Assembly: GCF_029893235.1 (NCBI RefSeq)
Contig: NZ_JARXWE010000012.1
Span: 1-64,000 of the forward strand
From: Dysgonomonas sp. PH5-45
GTDB lineage: Bacteria; Bacteroidota; Bacteroidia; Bacteroidales; Dysgonomonadaceae
Direction: 5' to 3'
Length of the DNA stretch: 64,000 nt
Within the stretch, counting starts at the first letter, position 1, and every line of letters starts with the position of its first letter. Below, piece after piece: positions 33,210 to 43,174 of the stretch. The position numbers and the translations under genes are program-made. A model generated the notes under the pieces. That model was not told the DNA's origin. It worked only from the letters and a program-made list of their open reading frames with translations, and searched no databases.

Positions 33210-35396
33210 TTAGTTAGCCATGTCGGAGATAAACTTGATGCGCACCAAGCGTATCTCGTCTTCGGTATATTCACCCAATTCTTTGATGGCTTCTTCCAAA
33301 TCGTCCGACTCGGCTTCTTGGAAATAGTCGAAGATATCGGCTATATGGTCTTCGTCCACAACTTCGTCGAGGAAGTAATCTATATTTATTTTTGTTCCCG
33401 AAAAAACGATGGCTTCCACTTCGTCGAGTAGTTCGCGGAATTCTATCCCTTTCGATTCGGCCAAATCGTCGAGAGCCACTTTTCGGTCTATTGCCTGAAC
33501 GATGGCGACTTTTAGTTTCGACTTATTGGCTACGGTTTTTACGCGGAGGTCTTCGGGGCGTTCAATTTCGTTTTCCTCCACATGTCTTTTTATTATGTCG
33601 AGAAACTCCGAGCCGTATCTCTTTGCCTTACCGGCACCTACTCCCGGAATATTCTGCAACTCCTCCATTGTGATAGGATAGATGGTTGCCATGGCCTCGA
33701 GCGAAGGATCTTGGAAGATAACGTAGGGGGGAACGTTCAGTTTTTTCGACATTTTTTTCCGCAAGTCTTTCATTATTGAAAACAAAACGGGGTCTACCGC
33801 CGAACTTCCTCCACTGCTTTTTATGATGATTTCGTCGCTGTCGTCAACGTCTTCTTCGCTCTCGTGAGCTATTTTGAAGGACGAAGGATTTTTCAAAAAG
33901 TCTTTCCCCTTTTTTGTAACTTTCAGCAAACCATAGTTTTCGATATCCTTATCGAAATATCCGGCCACAATGGCTTGGCGAATCACGGCATTCCATGTGT
34001 CTTCGTCCGTATCGTCGCCAGAGCCGAATGCTTCCAGTTCCTGGTGTCCGTACGTTTCTATCTCGGAGGTTTCTTTGCCTCTGAGAACATTGATTACGTA
34101 TTCCGGTTTAAATTTTTCTTTCAGAGCAACTACCGCTTCGATGGCGGTTAATAATAAATCTTGAGCTTCCACTTGTTTTTTAGGGTTTAAACAGTTGTCA
34201 CAATTACCACAATTCGATTGGTTATATTCTTCGCCAAAGTAATGCAAAAGAACTTTTCTTCGGCATAAGGCTGTTTCGGCATAGGCGGCTGTTTCGAGCA
34301 GGAGTTGCTTTCCTATTTCCTGTTCGGCAACGGGTTTGCCTTGCATAAATTTTTCTAATTTCTGCAAATCTTTGTACGAATAAAAAGCTATGCAGCGCCC
34401 TTCGCCTCCGTCTCTGCCGGCACGGCCTGTTTCCTGATAATACCCTTCCAGACTTTTAGGGATATCGTAGTGGATCACAAAGCGTACATCGGGTTTGTCT
34501 ATACCCATACCAAAGGCAATGGTGGCCACGATGATGTCTGTTTTTTCCATCAGGAAGGCATCCTGATTTTCGGAACGTGTGGCCGCATCGAGCCCGGCAT
34601 GGTAGGCAAGGGCATTAATATTATTGGCACGAAGTATTTCAGCAAACTCTTCTACTTTCTTTCTGCTAAGACAGTATATGATTCCTGACTTGCCTTCCTG
34701 CGAGCGTATGAACTTAATAATTTCTTTATCGCGGCTATTCGTTTTGGTACGTACCTCATAATAAAGGTTTTCGCGGTTGAAAGACGATTTAAAAACCTTG
34801 GCGTTTGTCATCCCCAGGTTTTTCTGTATATCGTGCTGCACTTTTGGCGTTGCTGTTGCCGTCAGTGCTATAACCGGACGTTTCCCAATTTCGTCTATTA
34901 TGGGTCGTATCCTTCTGTATTCGGGACGGAAATCGTGCCCCCATTCCGAGATACAGTGAGCCTCGTCTATCGCATAGAACGAAACTTTTACGTGACGCAA
35001 AAAATCTATGTTTTCTTCCTTCGTTAGCGACTCGGGAGCTACGTAAAGGAGTTTTGTTTTTCCTCTTACAATATCTGCTTTAACGCAGTCGATAGCTGCT
35101 TTGTTGAGCGACGAGTTCAGGAAATGGGCAATACCGTCTTCTTCGCTGAAGTTGCGCATGGCATCGACTTGATTTTTCATCAAGGCAATCAGTGGCGAGA
35201 TGACGACTGCCGTACCCTCCATTATAAGTGCGGGCAACTGATAGCACAACGATTTGCCGCCACCTGTGGGCATCAAAACGAATGTGTCTTCTTCGTCCAG
35301 CACGTTCTGAATGATATCTTGTTGGTTTCCTTTGAACTTGTCGAACCCAAAATTCTCTTTCAGCCTTTCATGTAAAATTTTGTCGCTAATTGGCAT
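33210..35396 (-). CDS. recQ: ATP-dependent DNA helicase RecQ
   Basis: A 728-residue 3'-5' helicase for recombination and fork repair. The helicase core has Walker A TGGGKS (44-49), the DEAH box at 144-147 and motif VI YYQETGRAGRDG. The RQC domain has zinc-binding Cys in ALCRRKVLLHYFGE and CGNCDNC, and an HRDC domain lies near 520-600 (IFQDPSLEAMATIYP, NIPGVGAGKAKRYG). About 110 residues follow the HRDC, more than E. coli RecQ has; they are acidic and helical, which is usual in Bacteroidetes. Confidence 0.97.
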   Translation of the reverse strand: MPISDKILHERLKENFGFDKFKGNQQDIIQNVLDEEDTFVLMPTGGGKSLCYQLPALIMEGTAVVISPLIALMKNQVDAMRNFSEEDGIAHFLNSSLNKAAIDCVKADIVRGKTKLLYVAPESLTKEENIDFLRHVKVSFYAIDEAHCISEWGHDFRPEYRRIRPIIDEIGKRPVIALTATATPKVQHDIQKNLGMTNAKVFKSSFNRENLYYEVRTKTNSRDKEIIKFIRSQEGKSGIIYCLSRKKVEEFAEILRANNINALAYHAGLDAATRSENQDAFLMEKTDIIVATIAFGMGIDKPDVRFVIHYDIPKSLEGYYQETGRAGRDGGEGRCIAFYSYKDLQKLEKFMQGKPVAEQEIGKQLLLETAAYAETALCRRKVLLHYFGEEYNQSNCGNCDNCLNPKKQVEAQDLLLTAIEAVVALKEKFKPEYVINVLRGKETSEIETYGHQELEAFGSGDDTDEDTWNAVIRQAIVAGYFDKDIENYGLLKVTKKGKDFLKNPSSFKIAHESEEDVDDSDEIIIKSSGGSSAVDPVLFSIMKDLRKKMSKKLNVPPYVIFQDPSLEAMATIYPITMEELQNIPGVGAGKAKRYGSEFLDIIKRHVEENEIERPEDLRVKTVANKSKLKVAIVQAIDRKVALDDLAESKGIEFRELLDEVEAIVFSGTKINIDYFLDEVVDEDHIADIFDYFQEAESDDLEEAIKELGEYTEDEIRLVRIKFISDMAN

Positions 35397-35573
35397 ATTG
35401 CATCAAGGTCAACAGATTAGTTTTTTCACGAACAGCAGTTAACTTCATTATAGTATATAAATGAAGCTTACACTTCCATATAAAGTTTTTTAAGCTCAAT
35501 ACTATTACGAAGATAAAGCGCACAAATGAAAACTCCAACCAAAATAGAAACTTTTTCTGATAATAAAAATCGA

Positions 35574-36812
35574 TTAAGCTTCTTTTAGTTGGTCGAGCTG
35601 CGACTCGTTGAGGCGTTCTTTGGCATAATCTTTAGAGATATGCAGTTTTTTCTTTTTCGTGGACGGAGTGTCGTACATGGCATCCATCATAATGGTTTCG
35701 ACAATCGACCTCAAGCCCCTTGCTCCTAATTTATACTCAACCGCAATGTCTACAATATAATCGAACACATCTTCGTCGAAGGTGAGGATAACCCCGTCCA
35801 TAGCGAACAGCTTGATGTATTGTTTGATAATAGAGTTTTTTGGCTCAGTGAGGATACGGCGCAGCGTACCCTTGTCAAGAGCATTGAGGGAGGTAAGGAT
35901 GGGCAACCGGCCAATGATTTCGGGTATCAGCCCAAAGGATTTCAAATCCTGATGTGTTATGTATTGCAACAGATTGTCGCGGTCGATCCGTTTTTTCTTG
36001 TTTGCCGAGGCATAGCCAACCACTTGGGTATTGAGGCGTTGTGCAATTTTGCGTTCTATGCCATCGAAGGCTCCGCCACAAACAAAGAGGATGTTTTTGG
36101 TGTCGACGGCTATCATTTTCTGGTCGGGATGCTTGCGTCCTCCCTGAGGGGGAACAAGAACAACCGAACCTTCCAGCAGTTTGAGCAATCCTTGCTGAAC
36201 TCCTTCGCCGCTAACGTCGCGGGTGATGGAAGGGTTGTCGCCCTTGCGGGCAATCTTATCTATCTCGTCTATGAACACGATACCTCTTTCGGCGGCTTCC
36301 ACATCGTAATCGGCAGCTTGTAAGAGGCGTGTAAGTATGCTTTCTATGTCTTCGCCTACGTATCCGGCTTCGGTTAGTACCGTGGCGTCTACTATGGCAA
36401 AGGGAACATGCAGCAGTTTGGCTATGGTGCGTGCCAAGAGGGTTTTCCCCGTTCCGGTAGGACCAACCATGATGATGTTCGATTTCTCGATTTCTATCCC
36501 GTCATCACCACTGTCTTGCAGAAGGCGTTTGTAATGGTTATATACGGCAACCGAAAGATATCGCTTGGCATTGTTTTGCCCGATGATGTACGAATCAAGA
36601 AATTCTTTAATTTCCTTAGGGTTCGGTAAACTTGCTTTGTCTAAACTTCCAAATCCTGATTTTTTGGAGGTCAGAGCTTCTTGGACAATCGTGTAGGCTT
36701 GTTCAACACACGAATCACAAATATGACCCGACAGGCCGGCTATAAGTAGGTTTGCGTCACCCTCGCTACGTCCACAAAAACTGCAAAAATCGTTCGATTG
36801 TTTTTTTGCCAT
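35574..36812 (-). CDS. clpX: ATP-dependent Clp protease ATP-binding subunit ClpX
   Basis: A 412-residue AAA+ unfoldase that feeds substrates to ClpP. The N-terminal zinc domain has Cys10, Cys13, Cys32 and Cys35. Walker A is GPTGTGKT (117-124), Walker B is [12 protein letters not shown], and the sensor 2 region is [10 protein letters not shown]. It follows clpP on the same strand after 75 bases that hold a hairpin. Confidence 0.97.
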   Translation of the reverse strand: MAKKQSNDFCSFCGRSEGDANLLIAGLSGHICDSCVEQAYTIVQEALTSKKSGFGSLDKASLPNPKEIKEFLDSYIIGQNNAKRYLSVAVYNHYKRLLQDSGDDGIEIEKSNIIMVGPTGTGKTLLARTIAKLLHVPFAIVDATVLTEAGYVGEDIESILTRLLQAADYDVEAAERGIVFIDEIDKIARKGDNPSITRDVSGEGVQQGLLKLLEGSVVLVPPQGGRKHPDQKMIAVDTKNILFVCGGAFDGIERKIAQRLNTQVVGYASANKKKRIDRDNLLQYITHQDLKSFGLIPEIIGRLPILTSLNALDKGTLRRILTEPKNSIIKQYIKLFAMDGVILTFDEDVFDYIVDIAVEYKLGARGLRSIVETIMMDAMYDTPSTKKKKLHISKDYAKERLNESQLDQLKEA

Positions 36813-36827
36813 ATTTTAAAATCCAAA

Positions 36828-36867
36828 GAATTTATCCGTTTAACGAGTAATGTTTCCGGATAAATTC
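36828..36867. other. Perfect hairpin between clpP and clpX
   Basis: GAATTTATCCG (36828-36838) and CGGATAAATTC (36857-36867) form an 11-bp perfect stem with an 18-base loop. It lies 20 bases past clpP and 15 bases before the clpX ATG, without a T run. It may be a processing or partial-termination site that sets the clpP:clpX ratio. Confidence 0.5.
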
Positions 36868-36887
36868 TTCATATAAGGTTATTGATT

Positions 36888-37553
36888 TTATTTTTTCATT
36901 AAGATTTCGTCAATCATGCCATATTCTTTAGCTTCGGCAGATGTCATCCAATAGTCGCGGTCGGCATCTTTCTCTACTTTTTCTATAGACTGGCCCGAAT
37001 GTTCGGAAATGATGGTGTAAAGTTCTTTTTTTACTTTAGCAATTTCGCGATATGTGATTTCTATATCCGATGCTTGGCCTTGCGCGCCACCCAAAGGTTG
37101 ATGTATCATCACGCGCGAGTGTTTCAGCCCGAAGCGTTTGCCTTTTTGTCCGGCAACGAGCAATATAGCTGCCATTGAGGCTGCCATTCCCGTACAGATT
37201 GTTGAAACATCGCTGCCAATGAACTGCATGGTGTCGTAAATGCCATAGCCCGCATATACCGATCCGCCCGGCGAATTGATATAAATAGATATATCTTTTC
37301 CGCTATCGGCCGAGTCGAGATACAAAAGCTGAGCTTGAATAACATTGGCCGTATAGTCGTCTATCTGCGTGCCCAAAAAAATGATGCGATCCATCATCAG
37401 GCGCGAAAAAACATCCATCTGAGCCACATTCAACTGACGCTCTTCTATGATAGTTGGCGATATATAGCTGCTTGTTATATCAATATATTTGTCGAGAGCA
37501 AGACCATTCATGCCCAGATGTTTGGTTGCGTATTTTTTAAAATCGTTGTTCAT
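36888..37553 (-). CDS. clpP: ATP-dependent Clp protease proteolytic subunit ClpP
   Basis: A 221-residue serine protease subunit that forms the 14-mer chamber used with ClpX. The catalytic triad is Ser126 (GMAASMA), His151 (VMIHQPLGG) and Asp200. The start MNNDFKKYATKH is preferred; a longer frame would add 30 residues of unlikely sequence. A TACCTTTG box 140 bases upstream probably drives clpP-clpX. It lies between tig and clpX in the usual order. Confidence 0.97.
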   Translation of the reverse strand: MNNDFKKYATKHLGMNGLALDKYIDITSSYISPTIIEERQLNVAQMDVFSRLMMDRIIFLGTQIDDYTANVIQAQLLYLDSADSGKDISIYINSPGGSVYAGYGIYDTMQFIGSDVSTICTGMAASMAAILLVAGQKGKRFGLKHSRVMIHQPLGGAQGQASDIEITYREIAKVKKELYTIISEHSGQSIEKVEKDADRDYWMTSAEAKEYGMIDEILMKK

Positions 37554-37692
37554 AATCGTATCAGTTTTATTATTGTTTCCGGATTCTGTATAACAAATAC
37601 TGTGCCTGTATTTGCGTTTGATGGGCAAATCATAAGAAAACACAGAAAAGGCTTCTACCTTAAATTTGTCTTATCGGAGGTCTGCACCAAAA

Positions 37693-37700
37693 CAAAGGTA
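37693..37700 (-). promoter_or_regulatory. Promoter -7 box of clpP-clpX
   Basis: The minus strand reads TACCTTTG. A TTGC lies 20 bases upstream, a partial -33 match. It lies in the tig-clpP gap, about 140 bases before the clpP ATG, so the leader would be long. Confidence 0.5.
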
Positions 37701-37799
37701 TAAATAAAAACCTAAAAGGTGCAAGCCGAAAGTTTGTTATTCACAAACTTTATTTTTAAGGTAAAAGCCTTTTCCTGAACGTATATCGCGAAAAACGCT

Positions 37800-39185
37800 T
37801 TATTTTTCTGTTTCGTCAGTGGCAGCAGGTTCGAAGAATTTTTTGAATTCGTTGAGCGATATGCTTACTTCTTTCAAGCCAAGAGTCTTTTTAAGGAACT
37901 CTATGATTTTGTTTTCCATAGCCTTGTCCAAAAGATTTCTGCGCTGATCGTTGTTTTTCACCATTTCGGCAGCATAATTTTCAATGACATCGGCCGGAAC
38001 ATTCATCATTCCGTATTGTGCAAATTGTGCTTGAGTGGCCATGATAGCAACTTCTTTAAGGTCGGCTTCCTCTATTTTCAGGTCGTTGGCTTTTGCAATC
38101 TCTTCTTTGATGAGGTGGAATTTAAGATCTTCCATAATTTTAGGATAGTCTTCTTCTATAGCCTCCGGAGTTTTGTCTTTGCCTGTGGTGAGTAACCATC
38201 TTTTCAAGAAAGCATCGGGATATTGCAGGTCGCCCACTTTCTTTTCAAGAAGAGCTTTGGCATCGAGCAAAAATTTATAATCGCTATCGGGTGCTAACTG
38301 ATTTGAGATATTTTCTTTTACTTTTTCTCTGAAGTCGGCTTCTGTTTTAACAACGTCTTTACCGAATATGCGGTCAAAGAACTCTTGGTTCATCTCAGCC
38401 TCTTTGTATCGGGTAACGTCTTTTACCTCGAACGAAAATTCGGGCGAAATTGTTGTTAAATCTTCTTTTTTGAGGTGAAGAAAAGATGCTATCTCGGCTT
38501 CATTTCCGTCGTATGCTTTAGCTGGGTTCATGGTTATGACATCCCCTACTTTAGCTCCTACAAATTTAGCTTTTTCGGTTTCGTCTTTCATGTAAGAAGG
38601 CATCAATACACCATCTTCAACAACTATTCCGCCTTCAAGAGGTTTGCCCTCGGCATCAAGTTCGGTTACAATACCTTTCAATAGGTCTGTATCTTTAGCT
38701 CCTTCTTCTACGGCTTTGTATGTTCCGTAGTTTGCTTTGTAAGACGCTACTTGTTTGTCTACAAGTTCTTCATCAACAGCTATTTTATAGTATTCTACTT
38801 TGTCCCTCTTGGTTAGGCTTAGTTTTATTTCGGGAGCCAGACCAAGGTCGAAGAAGAATTCGTAATCGCCTTCCGTGCCAAAGTCTACGGCTTGTTGTTT
38901 TTCGATGTTTGGAAGCGGTTCGCCCAAAACATTCAATTTGTTTTCGTTTATATAATTATAGATACCTTCACCTACAAGTTTGTTAACTTCTTCGGCAAGG
39001 ATCGACTTTCCGTACATTTTTTTCACCATGCCCATAGGTACTGCACCCGGACGGAATCCCGGAATATTTGCTTTTTTACGGAAATTTTTAAGCGCTCCGG
39101 TTACTTTTTCTTGATAATCTGCTTGGTTGATTTCAACTTTAAGAATAGCATTTACGCTATCAACATTTGTAAGAGATACGTTCAT
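37800..39185 (-). CDS. tig: Trigger factor
   Basis: A 461-residue ribosome-bound chaperone. The N-terminal ribosome-binding domain has the signature K-K-A-N-I-P-G-F-R-P-G in residues 36-47. A diverged FKBP-like peptidyl-prolyl isomerase part is in the middle and a long helical C-terminal substrate-holding part follows. Its place next to clpP and clpX is the classic arrangement. A full promoter lies upstream at 39315-39345. Confidence 0.95.
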   Translation of the reverse strand: MNVSLTNVDSVNAILKVEINQADYQEKVTGALKNFRKKANIPGFRPGAVPMGMVKKMYGKSILAEEVNKLVGEGIYNYINENKLNVLGEPLPNIEKQQAVDFGTEGDYEFFFDLGLAPEIKLSLTKRDKVEYYKIAVDEELVDKQVASYKANYGTYKAVEEGAKDTDLLKGIVTELDAEGKPLEGGIVVEDGVLMPSYMKDETEKAKFVGAKVGDVITMNPAKAYDGNEAEIASFLHLKKEDLTTISPEFSFEVKDVTRYKEAEMNQEFFDRIFGKDVVKTEADFREKVKENISNQLAPDSDYKFLLDAKALLEKKVGDLQYPDAFLKRWLLTTGKDKTPEAIEEDYPKIMEDLKFHLIKEEIAKANDLKIEEADLKEVAIMATQAQFAQYGMMNVPADVIENYAAEMVKNNDQRRNLLDKAMENKIIEFLKKTLGLKEVSISLNEFKKFFEPAATDETEK

Positions 39186-39314
39186 CTTTACTTTATTATA
39201 TTATTTGTTGTTTAATTTTTTTATGATTTACCCCGTGTTTATCAGTTGTTTTTGAGTTATCTATCCGCATATTAGATACATAGCCCTTGAAAAGCGGGTT
39301 TGAAATTCAGCATG

Positions 39315-39345
39315 CAAAATTACTTTTATTATCTCAATATACAAA
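39315..39345 (-). promoter_or_regulatory. Complete promoter of tig
   Basis: On the minus strand TTTG (39342-39345), 19 bases, then TAATTTTG (39315-39322). Start of transcription is expected near 39308, giving a leader of about 120 bases. The 400-base gap 39186-39585 otherwise holds only the start region of the rightward Crp-family gene. Confidence 0.8.
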
Positions 39346-39511
39346 CTTTCTGAATCTTATATTTCAAATAAAGATTTAAGAAGGAGTATTTTTTAACTTT
39401 CAAAAAGTAAGAAATATTAACCGATAAGGTACGTTTTAATGCTTTAGTATTTTGTAACATAGTTAAAAAACAGTTTTTTGTTGATTTCTTATCGCATTTA
39501 AAAATAAATAC

Positions 39512-39519
39512 TAACTTTG
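39512..39519 (+). promoter_or_regulatory. Promoter -7 box of the Crp-family gene
   Basis: TAACTTTG matches TAnnTTTG, 66 bases before the coding start. No TTTG at the -33 spacing. Confidence 0.45.
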
Positions 39520-39585
39520 TATAGCAATGTGTCAAAGTGTTTTGACTGGGTGCTGAGAAAGACTGTGATGACTTGATAGAACAGA

Positions 39586-40293
39586 ATGATGAAAGAAAAT
39601 TCCGAAAAAAATATAGCAGACATAGCGGGCGATTTGCATGAAATGTGGAATGTGCTGACCGACCAGGAGCGCGAAGTTATTAAGCAGAATTCAAAAATTG
39701 TAGATTTTAAGAAAAATGAAGTAATCTACAACGAAGAAGAAACGCCGGAGTTTCTGATGAGCTTATTGAAAGGTAAGGTAAAGATATATAAGAATGGAGT
39801 AGGGGGGCGAAGCCAGATTATACGGATGATACGCCCTGTGCAGAATTTTGGTTATCGTGCCTACTTTGCCAATCAGCCTTATGTAACTGCCGCTACGGCT
39901 TTCGAGCCCAGCACGGTTTGGTTTATCCCAATGAAAATCATAGAAAACATAGCAGCCAGCAATGCCCGTTTTGCAATGTATTTTATAAAAGAACTGTCTA
40001 CCGACTTAGGTATTGCCGACGAGCGTGTGGTGAACCTCACCCAGAAGCATATACGCGGACGCTTGGCCGAATCGCTTATCTTCCTGATCGAGAATTATGG
40101 ATTGGAAGAAGATGGCGCTACAATAAACATCTATCTGTCGAGGGAGGATTTGGCTAATTTGTCGAACATGACTACATCGAATGCCATCAGGACTTTATCT
40201 ACTTTTGTTGAGGAAAAAATCATTTCGCTCGATGGACGTAAAATCAAGGTGCGCGACAAAGAAAAACTTCAGAAGATAAGTAGAATAGGATAA
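39586..40293 (+). CDS. Crp/Fnr-family transcription regulator
   Basis: A 235-residue regulator with a cyclic-nucleotide-binding-like sensor domain (about 30-140; YNEEETPEFLMSLLKGKVKI) and a C-terminal winged helix (about 165-225; LSREDLANLSNMTTSNAIRT). No Fnr-type N-terminal Cys cluster is seen, so it is not an obvious iron-sulfur sensor. The ligand is unknown. Two ATG codons lie side by side at the start; either may be used. The GH3-family gene follows after eight bases and is probably co-transcribed. Confidence 0.88.
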   Translation: MMKENSEKNIADIAGDLHEMWNVLTDQEREVIKQNSKIVDFKKNEVIYNEEETPEFLMSLLKGKVKIYKNGVGGRSQIIRMIRPVQNFGYRAYFANQPYVTAATAFEPSTVWFIPMKIIENIAASNARFAMYFIKELSTDLGIADERVVNLTQKHIRGRLAESLIFLIENYGLEEDGATINIYLSREDLANLSNMTTSNAIRTLSTFVEEKIISLDGRKIKVRDKEKLQKISRIG

Positions 40294-40301
40294 TATGCCG
40301 G

Positions 40302-41819
40302 ATGATTACCCGATTAGCACACAAATACTTTGATTTTCGCTACCGTGAGGTAGACCGTTTTGTGCAGAATCCGATAGATGTACAGCGAAAAGTATTTAAT
40401 TACCTGATAAAAAACGGAAAAGAAACTTTTTTCGGGAAAGAATTTGGTTTTGATTCTATCCGTAACGAAGATGGTTTCAGAAAAAAGGTTCCGGTTTTTC
40501 ACTACGAGCAACTGCGTCCTTTTCTGGATAAAATAATAGTCGAAAAAAAACAAAATATACTCTGGAACAAACCAGTCCGTTGGTTTGCCATGTCTTCGGG
40601 GACAACCGAAGATAAAAGTAAATATATCCCCGTTACGGACGAATCTTTAAAAACCGGACATTATAAATGTGGTGAGCAGATGCTCGCTATTTATGGGCGT
40701 GCAAATAGGGATGCACGTTTTTTTTTCGGGAAAACTCTCGTTATGGGAGGCAGTAAGCAGATAAACGAGATAGGCGATGGCGTTTTTACGGGCGATATTT
40801 CGGCCATACTGATTAAAAACCTGTATTTCTGGGCTAAACTTAGCCGTACACCGGAGAGTATATCGCTCTTGCCCGATTGGGAAGAAAAGCTGCAAGCCCT
40901 TGCCTATTATGCTGTTTCGCACGATGTGCGGGCTTTTATGGGTGTTCCGTCGTGGTTGCTTGTTCTGCTTAAAAAGATAAAACAAGACACAGGGCGCGAA
41001 CTAACTGATATCTGGCCAAACCTTGAAGTGTTTTTTCACGGTGGAGTCAGTTTTACCCCTTTTGCCGAACAATACAAAAAAATCATACCGAAGGCTTCGA
41101 TGCGTTATTGGGAAACCTATAATGCTTCCGAAGGGTTCTTTGGGGTACAGTTCGATTCACACTCGAAGGATATGCTCTTGATGCTCGACAGTAATATCTA
41201 TTACGAGTTTGTACCGATGAGCCAATGGGATTCTGAAAACCCTGAAACCTTGACTTTGGACGAAGTGAAAACAGGCGAAAATTACGCATTGCTCATATCT
41301 ACCAACGGAGGGTTGTGGAGGTATATGATTGGCGACACCATAGAATTTACGTCGCTGAAGCCATATCTGTTTAAGATAACAGGACGAACAAAACATTTTA
41401 TAAACGCCTTTGGCGAAGAGTTGATTATAGACAATGCGGAAAAGGCTTTGCATGAAGCCTGCCTGAAAACGGGAGCAACGATAACCGAATATACGGCTGC
41501 CCCTGTTTATTTTGGCGACAATAATGCGGGTGCCCACGAGTGGCTGATAGAGTTTGAGAACAGCCCTTCTTGTTTAGATGTTTTCGGAACGGAGCTGGAC
41601 GAAGCTTTAAAGAAAGTGAACTCCGATTACGAGGCAAAACGTTCGTACGGGCTTTCGTTGCAAGCGCCTGTGGTGCGGAGTTTGCCTAAAGGATCGTTCT
41701 ACGAATGGATGAAGTCTATCGAAAAAAGCGGAGGGCAGAACAAGGTTCCCCGTCTGTCGAACAACCGTGATTATCTGGAGCGAATGTTTGTATTTTTGCA
41801 TTCAACCGGGCGGATTTAA
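40302..41819 (+). CDS. GH3-family acyl-adenylate/amido synthetase
   Basis: A 505-residue protein of the GH3 (auxin-responsive promoter) family, adenylate-forming enzymes that in plants join acids such as auxin to amino acids. The ATP-binding motif is MSSGTTEDKSKYIPVT near residue 95; further blocks are YNASEGFFGVQ, YALLISTNGGLWRYMIGDT and ITGRTKHFINAFGEEL. The family is common in Bacteroidetes but its bacterial substrate is not known to me. It is downstream of the Crp-family regulator in the same unit. Confidence 0.9.
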   Translation: MITRLAHKYFDFRYREVDRFVQNPIDVQRKVFNYLIKNGKETFFGKEFGFDSIRNEDGFRKKVPVFHYEQLRPFLDKIIVEKKQNILWNKPVRWFAMSSGTTEDKSKYIPVTDESLKTGHYKCGEQMLAIYGRANRDARFFFGKTLVMGGSKQINEIGDGVFTGDISAILIKNLYFWAKLSRTPESISLLPDWEEKLQALAYYAVSHDVRAFMGVPSWLLVLLKKIKQDTGRELTDIWPNLEVFFHGGVSFTPFAEQYKKIIPKASMRYWETYNASEGFFGVQFDSHSKDMLLMLDSNIYYEFVPMSQWDSENPETLTLDEVKTGENYALLISTNGGLWRYMIGDTIEFTSLKPYLFKITGRTKHFINAFGEELIIDNAEKALHEACLKTGATITEYTAAPVYFGDNNAGAHEWLIEFENSPSCLDVFGTELDEALKKVNSDYEAKRSYGLSLQAPVVRSLPKGSFYEWMKSIEKSGGQNKVPRLSNNRDYLERMFVFLHSTGRI

Positions 41820-41927
41820 AAACAATGGCTATTGCCTGCGGTCTTTGCTTGGCAGGAGTATAACATCGTGTAGCCCAAAAAAAGCTAAAAAGCCGAAGTT
41901 TTTTTTCATAATATAAAAGCTTTACTT

Positions 41928-41935
41928 AAATTTGC
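41928..41935 (+). promoter_or_regulatory. Promoter -7 box of bamD
   Basis: TAAATTTG matches TAnnTTTG, with TTTC in place of TTTG 19 bases upstream. It lies 36 bases before the bamD ATG. Confidence 0.5.
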
Positions 41936-41971
41936 TGCCTGATTTCGAAACGTTTTATTAATATCCAAAGG

Positions 41972-42799
41972 ATGAGAGTTAAATTTCTGTACTTACTGGT
42001 TTTGATTATTGCTTTATCATCGTGTGGTGAGTATAATAAGGTTCTGAAAAGTACGGATATCAATCTGAAATATAACTATGCCAAGAAGTATTTCGATGAA
42101 AAAAAGTATGCGAGAACATACACTCTGCTTGAGGATATTCTTCCTTACCTGAAAAACACACCGAAAGAATCGGAAGGATTATACCTTTTGGCACAGGCTT
42201 TCTTTTACGATAAAGATTATCCCACGGCTACGCAATATTATATACAATATTATTTGAGCTATCCTAAAGGCGAGTATGCCGAAATGGCACGCTTCAATGC
42301 TGCCTATGCGATGTACCTTAATTCGTCCGACCCGCGCCTTGACCAAACAAGTACGGTAAAAGCCTTGCAGAATTTCCAAGATTTTTTGGAATCTTATCCG
42401 CAAAGTGATAAAGCACAGGAAGCACAGGAATATATGTTTGGCTTGCAGGAAAAATTAGCTTATAAGGAGTTGATGGCTTGTCAGTTGTACTATAATCTGG
42501 GTGACTATATGGGCAATAATTACGAATCGTGTATTATTACGGCTCGCGAGGCTCTGAAAAACTACGCGTACACAAAATATGCGGAAGAAATGCAGATGCT
42601 GATTCTTAAATCGCGCTACGAACTGGCTGTGAAAAGTGTGGAAGAAAGAAAAGCTTCCCGTTTCCGTGAAGTGATAGACGAGTATTTCAACTATACCAAT
42701 ATGTTTCCCGAAGGGCAGTTTCTGAAAGAAGCTACCAAGTATTATCAGATAGCTTCGACGGCTGTCGAAAAACTACAAGATTCTTCGGAAGGCGCTTAA
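41972..42799 (+). CDS. bamD: Outer-membrane assembly lipoprotein BamD
   Basis: A 275-residue lipoprotein with a signal peptide ending in the lipobox LSSC (Cys18). Five tetratricopeptide-like repeats follow, as in BamD/ComL: YNYAKKYFDEKKYARTYTLL, then EGLYLLAQAFFYDKDYPTA. BamD works in the BAM complex that inserts beta-barrel proteins. It leads a bamD-rpoZ-DUF4293 unit, the usual Bacteroidetes order. Confidence 0.93.
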   Translation: MRVKFLYLLVLIIALSSCGEYNKVLKSTDINLKYNYAKKYFDEKKYARTYTLLEDILPYLKNTPKESEGLYLLAQAFFYDKDYPTATQYYIQYYLSYPKGEYAEMARFNAAYAMYLNSSDPRLDQTSTVKALQNFQDFLESYPQSDKAQEAQEYMFGLQEKLAYKELMACQLYYNLGDYMGNNYESCIITAREALKNYAYTKYAEEMQMLILKSRYELAVKSVEERKASRFREVIDEYFNYTNMFPEGQFLKEATKYYQIASTAVEKLQDSSEGA

Positions 42800-42833
42800 A
42801 AACGAAAAGAAAAACGAAAAGAAAATATTATTT

Positions 42834-43166
42834 ATGGATTATAAAAAAACAAATGCGGCAAGCAACACAGTGACCAGAGATTTGATGTCTCTTTGCCAAG
42901 ACACTCAAAATATTTACGAAACTGTACGTATCATAGGAAAACGCTCAAACCAGATTGGGGCTGAGATGAAGCAGGATTTGGATAAGAAACTTCAGGAATT
43001 TGCTTCGTACAACGACAATTTGGAGGAAGTGTTCGAAAACAGAGAGCAGATAGAAATATCCCGCTATTACGAAAAATTACCAAAACCAAGTTTGATCGCT
43101 ATTCAGGAGTATATCGACGGAAAGGTTTATTATAGAAATCCAAGCAAGGATAAAGATTTGTTCTAA
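42834..43166 (+). CDS. rpoZ: RNA polymerase omega subunit (Bacteroidetes type)
   Basis: A 110-residue protein with the omega/Rpb6 core helix pair at about residues 26-60 (NIYETVRIIGKRSNQIGAEM). The form is the longer one found in Bacteroidetes, next to bamD. It helps to assemble RNA polymerase. It lies 34 bases after bamD and eight bases before the DUF4293 gene. Confidence 0.9.
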   Translation: MDYKKTNAASNTVTRDLMSLCQDTQNIYETVRIIGKRSNQIGAEMKQDLDKKLQEFASYNDNLEEVFENREQIEISRYYEKLPKPSLIAIQEYIDGKVYYRNPSKDKDLF

Positions 43167-43174
43167 AAGAAATA

